A DNA stretch of 64,000 nt from Kitagawia praeruptora. Its lineage: Eukaryota > Streptophyta > Magnoliopsida > Apiales > Apiaceae. Below are positions 24,836-35,244 of this stretch, in pieces; within the stretch, counting starts at the first letter, position 1, and each line of letters begins with the position of its first letter. A program made the translations under genes and the position numbers. The notes under the pieces were generated by a model. That model had not been told where the DNA came from. It saw only the letters and a program-made list of their open reading frames with translations, and searched no databases. The stretch is from positions 87,936,001 to 88,000,000 of the forward strand of contig CM075345.1 of NCBI GenBank assembly GCA_037693485.1. The letters run 5' to 3'.

Positions 24836-26320
24836 TTTGAATCTTATTTGTCCGGCTAAATGACGTTAACGACAGCGCTTCGTGGGAGGCAATCCATGTG
24901 TTTCGGTATTTCTAGGTATGTTGTCTGCTTCCCTTTGTATTACTTCCATTCAATGAGGGCATTGAATATTTTAAGTTTGGGGGTGATATGGGGGTTAGTA
25001 GTTGTAATTGATGTTGTATTTTGTGTTCATATAGGATATCATGTTTGCATTATAGTGATAGTTCATGCATGATTGTTATGTTCGTAATATTTATGTGTGT
25101 TTCATATAGGGCATTCTGTTATTTTTGTTGTTTTACCATGTGAGTTCATATTAGTTGCATTATCATGGCATGCATATTTCATGATCCCTTAGGACGAGCT
25201 GATTCTGATTGATAGGTGGATGTTGATTTGGGTGTGATGATGATGAGTAGAGGGCTGATTTATAGTTCCTAGGAATTGACTTGCATGTTACGGGAACAAA
25301 ACTTATTACACAGTCTCATTGGGGTGCTTTTGGGCTAGGTTATGGTCATGCCTGTTGGATGTTTTGAGATTTAATCACTTGTTTATTCTTAGAATTTTCG
25401 TTATTCCCTTTATAGCGTAGGAACACTAAAATCTAAGTTTGGGGGAAAACAGGGATTTCATGCTAAGTGGTAAGAATTGTCAATAAAGGCTAGGCGTCAA
25501 ATGGCTAGTAGCCGGCTCATATTTATATGAGTAGTCTAGGGTTGGAAATGAGAAAGGCTCATTCCAGACTGTGAAAAAAAAAAAAAAGGAGTCAATTGTT
25601 GTTTGTTAATGCAAAATTAACCAGAGTGAGCTCTTTAATACTCGAGTAATTAAGTCTGAGGGGACTTAGTCCTAGTAACCTAAAGCCTTGTGGTTTGGGA
25701 TTGCTGACCTAACACTCGCTACATGGGTATTATTGTATAAGCCTTTTGGGGTCTCATTCATTACACGGTTAAATAAGCATGCGTATTGTATATGTAGTGT
25801 CGTAGTATAGTAATAAAGCATGAGTTTCTGTCTACCTTGGATAAGGATGGAGGTGTTCCTAGGTTATGAAGTGTCTACAGTCTATTCTAGTTATAAACCT
25901 GTGATTGTCTTGACGGAAAGCATGTATGGGTTTTGACCTAGTTTGGGAGTATTTCTGATGAGCATTACACACACGCACGTTTCTGTTCATGTATTGTTAG
26001 TATACGGGGACTTAGTCGAGCTCTGCTTGGAATTGTTGCATTCGTTGAGATATTTGCTTTTTAGTTGGTTTTGGTGAGTTTGAAGGGGATCGTTGCATTT
26101 TTCATATTAGTTGCATTCATGCATTGCATTGCATTAGGTTAAATGGATTTTGTGGGTACATTCACTATAGGCCCTCACGAGACCTTACTCGTCCACTAGG
26201 GCTGCCTAGGGGTTTAAAGGGCTTGTTGCATATGCCAAATGCAACCGTGATCACCTACGGAAGTGGTACTAGTTAGTTAGTTAGTTGTAATTGTTTATGC
26301 TTGAGGACAAGCATCGGTTT
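24836..26320 (+). other. Non-coding 3' region of the gag-protease element
   Basis: Starts with a motif common downstream of coding regions in Tat/Athila elements (GACAGCGCTTCGTGGGAGGC at 24871-24890). AAGTTTGGGGG occurs three times, at 24973, 25435 and 26321; only the last is placed to act as the polypurine tract. An A-run lies at about 25574-25587. No gene is seen. Confidence 0.7.
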
Positions 26321-26333
26321 AAGTTTGGGGGTG
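26321..26333 (+). other. Polypurine tract of the gag-protease element
   Basis: AAGTTTGGGGGTG directly before the TG of the 3' LTR at 26334. Confidence 0.75.
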
Positions 26334-26642
26334 TGATAAGTGGATTTTATATCCACTTGGAACGTTCTATATCGGCTTAAATTGGTGTACTTGGACTCAA
26401 GTTTGTGGTATTTTTTATGTGTTTTATTTACTTGTGTAGGTTTGGAGAAATATCGATTAAGGGTGAATTTTCCGTTGATTTTGGAGTTGATTATGCTAAG
26501 GAATGAAGAATGGTGACTTGATATCAACTATCAAGAGTTTTGCAAGTCATTGGATTGAAGATGGGAAGTTATTGCAAAAGTAACGGAAGGAAACGGCCGA
26601 AAAACGAAGAAAAAATGCTGAAAACAAGTCGCCACCAGCCAA

Positions 26643-26722
26643 GGGAGCGCTGGCAGCGCTTGACAGGGCGCAGGCTGCGCTGCTAACAGGGAGGACAGCG
26701 CAGGCAGCGCTGGTGCGGCCAG
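26643..26722 (+). repeat. GCGCTG-rich block in the 3' LTR
   Basis: A GC-rich island in an AT-rich LTR. GCGCTGG, GCAGCGC and GGCTGCGCTG units recur about seven times on both strands and could form hairpins. A weaker counterpart exists in the relic LTR at about 42000-42050 (GGGCGCAGACG, GCGGGCGCGCGG). Confidence 0.6.
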
Positions 26723-26778
26723 AAATTGCTGAAAAATCTCCTTTTTGCCCTATTTCGAATTTTAACTATATTTTTGAC

Positions 26779-26786
26779 ACCCAAAC
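26779..26786. repeat. 8-bp target duplication ACCCAAAC (left)
   Basis: Matched by ACCCAAAC at 27581-27588. Eight bases is the hallmark of hAT transposases. Confidence 0.92.
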
Positions 26787-27580
26787 TAGGGCTGTCAAAA
26801 AAATCCGGATATCCGTCCGAAATATCCGAATCCGTATCCGAAAAATTAGGATATTATCCGTATCCGAAAAATTAGGATATTATCCGTATCCGAATTCGAC
26901 ATATCTGTATCCGAAAATGTAATAACTGATATATATTTATATATAATATTTAAAATTTATAATATATTAATATATGTATTTGTTCAATAATTAATATATT
27001 TTTGTTAGATATATTTAAGTGTAGACATTTTTAAAAGATTTATATGTTATAAATATGATATATGAATATATTATTTTAATATATTATATTAATATATTAT
27101 ATTAATATATTATATATTATATATCATATATTAATATATTAATATATTATATTATATTAATAATATATATTATATTAATATATTAATATAATATATTAAT
27201 ATATTAATATATAATATATTATATGACATATATTAATATATTATATTATATATTATATATCATATGATATATTAATATATTATATTAATATATAATATAT
27301 TATATATCATATATCATATTATATAGTATATTAATATATCATATATCATATGATATATTAATATATTGTATTAATATATCATATATCATATTAATATATT
27401 ATATTAATAAACTTTAAATATGATATATATCATCATTTATATATTGCTGTAAAAAAATATCCGAAATATCCGAATATCCGTCCGAAATATCCGTATTCGT
27501 ATTCGAAAAAATTAGGATATTATCCGTATCCGAAAAAAACTACCCGTATTCGTATCCGAAATATCCGTTTTACAGCCCTA
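26787..27580. mobile_element. hAT-type MITE (794 bp) in the 3' LTR
   Basis: The ends TAGGGCTGTCAAAA and TTTTACAGCCCTA form imperfect TIRs flanked by exact 8-bp duplications ACCCAAAC. Subterminal parts (26800-26925 and 27455-27570) are filled with repeats of ATCCGTATCCGAAA on both sides in inverted sense, typical of transposase-binding sites. The core, about 26930-27420, is almost pure A/T with many TTAATATATTA palindromes. No transposase is encoded, and the 69-codon frame at 26713 reads across the repeats only. Confidence 0.9.
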
Positions 27581-27642
27581 ACCCAAACCTATTTCCAATT
27601 GTATTTTAGGTTGTTTTTCTTGTTGGGCAAGATATGTAGGCT

Positions 27643-27650
27643 TATATAAA
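27643..27650 (+). promoter_or_regulatory. TATA box of the 3' LTR
   Basis: TATATAAA in CTTATATAAACAC. The aligned place in the relic LTR at about 42112 also has GGCTATAAATAC, so the box is conserved between related LTRs. Confidence 0.55.
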
Positions 27651-28707
27651 CACATCTTAGCCTTGTAAAATAGAGATTTATCATAGCATTATTATTATTG
27701 TAAGTTAGTTTTGCAAGGGAGAAAAGTGGAAAAGGATTCAAGCTCGGTGACAAGCACGGATCTCGATCTACTTCATCTTTTGTATACGTTGAATCATAGA
27801 TTTGTTTCTCAACTCTTATTTTATTAATATCATTATTCCTTTCTTTTATATCTTGTTAATTACCATGTCTTCATCAAATCCCATGACGATGAACGGTTCA
27901 ATTATGGGCTAATCGTTGTCATGGGATCCTAGTGGATTTATCTATGTAGCTTAGTAGTTTGCATGCCTTAAAGATTTGTGTGTGGCGTATAATTGATATC
28001 CTCGTATGGTTAGACTTAATAGATAGATGCGTCGCGAACATCTAAATTGTTAATCTCTTGTGAAGTGAAAGTGGATCTTGAGATTTAGAACTTGCCATGC
28101 TAGCATAGGTTCATAATTGTTATCAATATGATTGTGGTGTGAGATGAAAATACTTATACTGCCCTGTGTGATCTTTATGGATAACTTGATCTTCAACCGT
28201 TATGTTTTCAAATTCTATAGACATATAGGGTCTAAGCATAATTGGTGTCTATTCATCTTCTATCTCTTTTGTGGATGTATGTTTAGTTTGGTATGCGTAT
28301 GCTGACAGGTAGCGTATACTTGTTTCGTGTTATCCGATCAGATATCAAAACCATTGCACATAGTGATTAAAGGCTGCAACTCTAAGTGAAGTAGATGATG
28401 AAACTAGGATTCCATGTTTTATTCTCATATTAGTAATTCGAATTTTTACTCTCATTAATTGTTTAATTCTTAGTTTTATAATTTGCACTTAGTTAATTTA
28501 GATAATCAATCTCTATTTTGTTATTTTTCTTAGCAGTGGATAAAAACCATACATCGGTGCATAGGTACATTAATTGAATTGAACACCATTCTAGATCTCT
28601 GTGGGAACGAACTTGATTTAATCATATATTACTTGTGACAACGTGTGCTTGCGTGATTTTGCATAACAGATATGAAGCGCTCCAAGTGGATATAAATCCA
28701 CTTATCA

Positions 28708-29688
28708 ATGTGATTGCATTTAAAGTTTTAGTGATTTCGCTCGTGATTCCAGTGTTGTTGTGTGATAGTGACGGTATTGTGGTGGTATGGTAGTGATGGT
28801 GGTAGTGGTGTTAGCGATGTGTTGTTAATGGTGGTATTGATAGTGATGTATCCATCGAGAAACACACGACTTTTATATAGTATTTTCTTACATATTGATT
28901 GTTAATATGAAATACATGATCTATGATTTTTTTATTTATTATATATAAAAGCTTCATAAGTAACTACTAACAATTATATAATTGTGTATACGTATATTAC
29001 ATGTAGTCTTTTTTTTAAAAACACTTTTAGTGACCTATAATTTTGAATTTCTTTTAAATACAATCTAATTAGTTATTTTTGAATTTATCTTTTTAAATTC
29101 AATCATTTTTACAGTCCTTAAATTCAACTAATCGATAATTATAATTTGTGTATTTTATACTATTTAGTATTCTCTTTTTAAATATCTATCTTTCATTAAT
29201 ATAGGTATAGATCTTAATCTCATAATTATTTGTATTGAATCTACGAACTAATTTATAATATCGTTTTCTAACCCAACTACAGTTCTTTTATTTAATTAAA
29301 AAATTAATACAATGTTTATATCTCACATGTAAATTATTTATTTGATCACAAAATAATGTTTTAAATTAGTATAAGAGTTCTCGTCAAAAAATCATTTTGG
29401 CCTGTACTAAACACAACACAATTCATTTTGATAATTTTAACTTGATTAAATCTCAAAATAAATATTAAATATAGTAAAGCATGTGTATTATTTGTGCATG
29501 TAGTAAATGATTTTTAAAAGTCACATGTACTAAACATAATAGGCAGACAACTGTACGATTCATTTTAATAATTTTAACTTGATTAAATCATAAAATAAAT
29601 ATTAAATAAAATAGAGCATGCGAATTATTTGTGCATGTAGTAAATGATTTTTAAAAAGTTGTTGTAAGTTTCTTCTTTAATTGGATTA
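28708..29688. other. Intergenic, no gene seen
   Basis: A GTGGT-rich simple stretch lies at about 28750-28850, then AT-rich sequence. A tandem duplication of about 137 bp, diverged, covers about 29421-29660 (ATTCATTTT.ATAATTTTAAC at 29421 and 29558). Confidence 0.6.
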
Positions 29689-30482
29689 GTAAAAATATGT
29701 TTTACACCTCATTTATCATTTCTTGTATTAATTTAATAATAAACATATTCTGGTCATTCGACTAATATAGACATAATTGTTAAAAGAGAAATATTGTAAT
29801 AAATTTTGATATACCTATTTTCACTTCCGCACGTTTACCTACTTGAGATAAACTTCTACTAATTTTCGGTCACCTACCTCCTCACTTTAATTTTTTTTTT
29901 TTTTACCAATTTTCGGCCACCTCAGTACCTTTCATACTTAAAATAAAATATTATACTGATATCGAGTAAAAATATGTTATACACTTCATTCATCAATTTT
30001 TGTAACAATTTAATAATAAACATATTCTGGCTATTTGACTAATATATAGACATAATTTTTAAAAGAGAGAAATATTGTAATAAATTTTTATGGATCTATT
30101 TTCACTTTCGCCCGTTTACCTACTTGAGATAAACTTCTACTTATTTTTCGTCACCTACCTCCTCACTTTGATTTTTTTGACCAATTTTCGGCCACTTAGT
30201 ACCTTTCATACTTAAAATAAAATATTATACTCTTATCGAGTAAAAATATGTTATACACTTCATTCATCCTTTTTTGTAACAATTTAAAAATTAACATATT
30301 CTGGCTATTTGACTAATATATAGACATAATTGTTAAAAGAGAGAAATATTGTAATAAATTTTTATAGATTTATTTTCACTTCCTTCCGTTTACCTACTTG
30401 ATATAGACGTCTACTTATTTTTCGTCACCTACCTCCTCACTTTGATTTTTTTGACCAATTTTCGGCCATTCAGTACCTTTCT
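29689..30482 (+). repeat. Tandem array, about 275 bp x 3 (last copy partial)
   Basis: Copies begin GTAAAAATATGTT at 29689, 29966 and 30240 (spacing 277 and 274). Each holds TTTACCTACTTGA(G/T)ATA, TCACCTACCTCCTCACTTT and CAATTTTCGGCCA. The copies are diverged by indels and substitutions. No coding. Confidence 0.85.
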
Positions 30483-30710
30483 TAATTGACTTTGACGACA
30501 TCATCTTTGTCAATCTATATTTTCCCTCCCCGACTACCATTTTTTACTATTATATGTGAAGATATTTGAACGATTTTATCCATAATAAATCATAAAAATA
30601 AACGTGAGCATAAATTTATGAGTATATGAATGTCATTGTTTTAATTCTTATCAAAATTCAACTTATTAAAATTAGTAAAATTATGTGGGCACTTTTATCC
30701 TGAATAAATT

Positions 30711-30995
30711 ATAAAATAAATATTGCTAATTGGTGGTTATTTGAGCATGTAGTGAATGAGTTTAAAATGTTCCAAAAAAAAGTGATTTTGTCTAGTGGTT
30801 GGATATGTAAACATAAAGTTACAGTTGTTGGAAGGTTATAAAATAAATATTGCTAATAGGTGGTTATTTGAACATGATGCAGTGAATGAGTTTCAAATGT
30901 TTCACAAAAAAAGTGATTTGGTCTAGTGGTTGGACATGTAAACATAAATTTACAGTTGTTGAAAGGTCATGGGTTCAATTCCTTCCAACTACAAT
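30711..30995 (+). repeat. Tandem duplication, about 126 bp x 2, with tRNA-like A and B boxes (SINE-like)
   Basis: Two copies start AAAATAAATATTGCTAAT at 30711 and about 30838. The second holds GGTCTAGTGGTTGG (A-box-like) and GGGTTCAATTCC (B-box-like) about 55 bases later, then a T-run. This may be a tRNA-derived SINE or a diverged tRNA fragment. It does not fold into a convincing tRNA by eye. Confidence 0.35.
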
Positions 30996-31079
30996 TTTTT
31001 TAACATTAATATAAATGTAAGGACAAATTTGTAATTTACTAAATAGGCACAAAATCCATGTTGGCCTATAATAGATATA

Positions 31080-31690
31080 ATGGATTGATCGAAATTTATA
31101 AAATCGAATTTAATTTTGATATTCGAATCAGATACTTCGATTTTGATATGAAAATATCAATCTAATCCGATTTGAAAATATTTGAATCGAAAATAATTCG
31201 AAATATTAAACACAATTATGACTTAAAATTGATCAAAACCGAATAATTAATGATCAAAACTGAATATGACTCAAATTATAAGATCCGATATAAATCTGAA
31301 TTAGAAAAAAGATTAATTAAATAGTTGCTATTATTTTAATGGGTCAAAATGCTAATTCATATACATTAACTCAATATTTACTCAATAAATTAAGTTATTC
31401 ATAAGCAAACTTCATCTATAAAACAATTTTATTTCAGATATGTTATAATTAGTTAATCAACATTTTTATAAGAACTACATAATTTTATATGGAATATTAT
31501 ATTCATAATAATAAGGTATCTTAAAGTATTTGATTTTAATCTAAACCGAATTTAATCTAATTTCAATTCAAACTTCATCTGATTTTATTCGAAATTAGAC
31601 CAGAACCGAATCAAATTCAATATGATCCGAACTCCATCAAAATATACAATCATAATTAAAAGTTAATCCTATCTGATCGAGATTGATTTA
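31080..31690. mobile_element. Possible decayed hAT-type MITE
   Basis: Short motifs ATTCGAA, ATCCGAT and ACCGAAT crowd both flanks (31090-31300 and 31520-31640) around an AT-rich core, the same plan as the clear hAT MITEs at 26787, 35245 and 45437. Clear TIRs and a target duplication could not be found, so the borders are rough. Confidence 0.3.
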
Positions 31691-31702
31691 TCTATACTAT
31701 TA

Positions 31703-32184
31703 TCTATACTAATATATAATAAGCAAACTAGGGGATAATTGGTAGTTTGGTTGTTTGGTTCAACCAAGGCTTAAAATAATAGTGACCGTTAGATATTTAG
31801 TAAACAAGTGATAACCGTTAGATCTAATAATAAGAAATATTCTATATAAGAAATATTATATATTTAAATCTCTGATCAAAGGTTCGAATCCCGTCAACAA
31901 CAAATTTACATTAAGATTTTATATTATTATTTTAAACAATACATGTCATTTATTAAATAACTATTATTATTATTACTTATAATTTTATTAATTAATGTTA
32001 CAAATAATATACTATATTATAATAAGTGAAAAAGGGATTAATTTATATTTAATATTATAAATTAATGTAAAATTCAAATTTTTCTAACAACATATTAAAA
32101 TTAATATTTATAATATTATATTACACTATATAAAATTTATAAAAAATTAAAAGTAACCTGTGCTTTGCACGGGCTATAAGCTAG
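31703..32184 (+). mobile_element. Non-autonomous Helitron A
   Basis: Starts TCTATACTAATATATAATAA after an A and ends with the hairpin CCTGTGC-TTT-GCACGGG, then CTATAAG and the CTAG terminus followed by T. Insertion between A and T without duplication and a hairpin about 7-12 bases from CTAG are Helitron marks. An alternative start lies 12 bases earlier at 31691. The internal GGTTCGAATCCCG is common to this family and is not a tRNA gene. No RepHel protein. Confidence 0.75.
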
Positions 32185-32585
32185 TATATATTATATAATA
32201 AGCAAAAGGGGTTTAATTTGGTTATTTGGTTCAACCATGGTTCAACCATCTAAAAGAAAGAATAATGACCGTTAGATATTTATTAAATAGATTATAGCCG
32301 TTAGATCTAATAATAAAGAATATTCAATATTTAAATCCCTCTTCTAAAGATCCAAGGTTCGAATCCCATCAACAACAAATTTACATTAAGATTTTATATT
32401 ATTATTAGTTCTAATCAATACATATTATTTATTAAATAACTATTATTATTACTAATAATTTTATTAATTAATATTTTATAGTTAAATTATATTCATAGTA
32501 AATTATTATACTCTATTTTATTTAATCATATAATTTTAAAAGTATTTAAAAGTAACCCGTGCTTTGCACGGGCTATATAAGCTAG
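32185..32585 (+). mobile_element. Non-autonomous Helitron B, in tandem with A
   Basis: Begins directly at the CTAG end of Helitron A (TATATATTATATAATAAGC) and ends CCCGTGC-TTT-GCACGGG, CTATATAAG, CTAG. It shares AACCGTTAGATCTAATAATA-type and GGTTCGAATCCC segments with A. The 5' TC is missing or altered. Confidence 0.7.
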
Positions 32586-33526
32586 TATTATTAATGAGAG
32601 AGAATATATAATAATGATGTCTATGATAATTTATTAATGTTGACGTTTTTAAAAATTGCCAGTTATTAAAATTCTCTTTTATTCGAATGCTTTATATCAT
32701 GTAGTACAAAGTTAAATAATAATATAAAATGGATCAAATTTTGAACATAATTTAATCAATCTCATAAGCTAATGTTTTTAGTTAGCATCGCACCTTGATT
32801 TCCGTCCAAATGGTTAAAGTATAGGCTTCATGATTAACATTTTTTCGTAGATGCTAATCTTCATTTCCTCCACAATTAATCGTACGAAATCTGGCTTTAA
32901 TTGTTCGCCTGTGCGTGTACATGTATAGTAAGTTGGTAAGCTAGGCCAGCTGAAATGGGAATTATTCAAGTTATATAGCAGCAGACAAAAACTGCACACT
33001 GACCACCGCGATATGATCATTATATATAGGCGAGAAAGGAACAGTTTTAATTTCGTATGAAATTTCAGCAGCGAATGACTTTTAGTTTAATCTCTAACTA
33101 GTTAAAAACAATTAAAATAACCTAAATACCTAACTTATATTTATCTGCAGATCATTTTTGTATACACGTACAAATTATAACTATGATCAACATACATACA
33201 TTAGGTAAAATTAGTAGATTCAGATGGCGTAAATATAAGCATACAACTGGCTCATTTGACCAACTTCGGAGGAGTATTAACTTCCTTAATGATCTAATCT
33301 AGGTTCATCTAGCTATCCGAAAATGTATATGGCTGAGAGATATGTCTATAGTTCGGGAGGAGCATTAACTTCCTTAATATATTAGGAATAGGGTTTTCTT
33401 TGTTAGAATTGAACATTGATTGCCCATTTTCTGTGATTTGGTAGGATAAGTATATATTAGTCTATCTTAGCCTATATATATTCTGTTTATTCAAAGGCAG
33501 ATAGCCTAAAATTAGGAGTCCTCCGT
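32586..33526. other. Intergenic, no gene seen
   Basis: AT-rich. A short direct repeat, GGAGGAG(T/C)ATTAACTTCCTTAAT, occurs at about 33268 and 33356. Open frames are short and unlike proteins. Confidence 0.5.
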
Positions 33527-33535
33527 ATAGAAGAC

Positions 33536-33714
33536 GGGTCGGATCCTCTGTCCCCTTGCTCCGTGTCCCCTACTCTTTTTACTACAAAAAGAGTGTCCCT
33601 GCGGGGCCCATTTTTATAAATAATAAAAATGGGCTCCACAAGAGCATTTTTTTATATTAAAAACAACAGGGACACAAAAGAGACACGGAGGAAGGGGACA
33701 GAGGATCCCAGCTC
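33536..33714. mobile_element. Mutator-type MITE (179 bp), nearly palindromic
   Basis: Flanked by exact 9-bp duplications ATAGAAGAC (33527-33535 and 33715-33723), the size made by Mutator-like transposases. The left end GGGTCGGATCCTCTGTCCCC pairs with the right end, which reads in reverse GAGCTGGGATCCTCTGTCCCC-like. The TIRs extend about 35 bp. Further inverted pairs CTCTTTTT/AAAAAGAG and GCCCATTTTTAT/ATAAAAATGGGC lie inside. Confidence 0.85.
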
Positions 33715-33723
33715 ATAGAAGAC

Positions 33724-34026
33724 GACAAAATAAATTTAATTACCAAGACTAATCGTTTTCCCCTCAATCAATAATTATAGCATCACAAATAATGATATTT
33801 AGTTAGCCTTGAACATTTCTTTTTAAAAAGAGTCCAAAGACGTACCGATCGAGACATTGAAGATTTCTGAAGAGTTGTGGCTTACGAGAGTGGGATCATG
33901 TGAAAGATAATTCAAAATCTGAGGCGGTAGCAATGCAGTTGTAGTTGCAACATCAACAGAAACTATATAATTAATTTGATAGGTAGCTGATATGTGCTAA
34001 TAAGTGCATATTTTTTAATTGAATTT
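33724..34026. other. Intergenic, no gene seen
   Basis: Unique-looking AT-rich sequence between two MITE-like elements. Confidence 0.4.
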
Positions 34027-34688
34027 GAGTAAATTGCATTTTGCATCTCTTATTTTTAAAAAAATGAAAAAAAAGTTATTTTTATAATGTTCTAACTTAA
34101 CACAAAATAAAAATTATTTCAAAAATGAAAACTGTATTTCAGAAAAAAAATCAGAAAATAATATTTCCATTTTCCAAAAATAAATTGGCAAAAAAAAATT
34201 AAAAAATGTTAGAAAATCATTTTCATAAATTTTTTTTAAAAAAAAATATTTTTGCTTTTTAAAACAATACATTCATTTTATTAAAAAAATTATGAACATT
34301 TGAAAATAAAATATTTTTTAAATACAAAAATACCCCGTAAAACTTTGGAAAAAAAAATAATCAAAGTTAACAGCCCAACAAAATTATATTATTTTTTCTC
34401 AATTTTTTTTGAACCATATCTTTTTTAAAAATCAAAAAAAAAATTTAAAAAAAATTATAATTTTATGAATTTTTTTCATGTTATCTTAGAAAACAATTTT
34501 CTAAATATCGAAAATTTCCCTGTCAAATTTTGAAAAAAAATCAAATTTAACGGAGTTTAAAATTGTTAATGGAAAAAGTGCAAAGTGAAGCGAAACATGA
34601 AGTATGGGATACAAAGTGTCGATGTTCATAATATAAAAACAAATTCAAAAAATGTCGAGAAATAGGTGATACAAAATACAATTTACTC
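34027..34688. mobile_element. TIR element (662 bp) of unassigned type
   Basis: The ends GAGTAAATTGCATTTTGCAT and, read in reverse from 34688, GAGTAAATTGTATTTTGTAT are inverted repeats extending about 28 bp (CTCTTATTT against CACCTATTT). The interior is A/T runs without coding. No convincing target duplication is seen, so the superfamily is not assigned. Confidence 0.6.
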
Positions 34689-35236
34689 TTTAAAGAGAAA
34701 AAGGACCCTAAGATTGATTTCAGGGAACTTTTCCTGAGATACTTAAAAAATATACTTTAAATATCAATTGGATTGGTTCTTCTTTTACCGAAGAAATTTG
34801 ATCGGGCTCAGGTTAATTAAAAAATTCTCATTTTACAAAAATGCTTATCTCATATTTGCATATAAATTTCATTTATATCAAGAAACTTACCTGCGAAGAT
34901 AAATCTCATGCTCCCTGATCTCCTCTTTAAATTTGGATTAAACTAATTTCAAGTGCATTTTTAAGTCCAACTTATCATAATTATGTATAAATGAGAAGGA
35001 TAATTTGGTTGAAGTTTAAAAAATTGGTATACTTCTATAAATTAAGAATGTTCATAAATGTATCCACTACCATTCAAAAAATAAAGCTTTGGTGCAATGA
35101 ATAATGACGACAAAACTGAAAATGCCATGAATATTTTGCATAAAATGGGGGACAAGTTTGTCTTGTCCTTTCATTAGGGCTCGTCGGTAGAGAAGACGAC
35201 AAAACATGTTAGTGAAATATAGAGATTGATACTAGG
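34689..35236. other. Intergenic, no gene seen
   Basis: AT-rich sequence without open frames of note. Confidence 0.4.
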
Positions 35237-35244
35237 CTGGTAGT

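Larger units (their letters stand above)
26334..28707 (+). repeat. 3' LTR of the gag-protease element (2374 bp including a MITE)
   Basis: Begins TGATAAGTGGATTTTATATC and ends GGATATAAATCCACTTATCA. The ends are inverted repeats of each other over about 25 bp. Without the nested MITE and one copy of its duplication it is about 1.57 kb. It holds a TATA box at 27643, and the stretch AGATTTATC...GATCTACTTCATC follows it as a likely R/U5 region. The 5' LTR is outside the window, so its age cannot be estimated. The next bases, ATGTG at 28708-28712, are the expected target duplication but cannot be checked here. Confidence 0.85.

Noticed and set aside
31880..31900. tRNA gene suggested by GGTTCGAATCCC (also near 32350, 47050, 60060)
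   Set aside because: The B-box-like word is part of the Helitron family; no acceptor or anticodon arm can be drawn.
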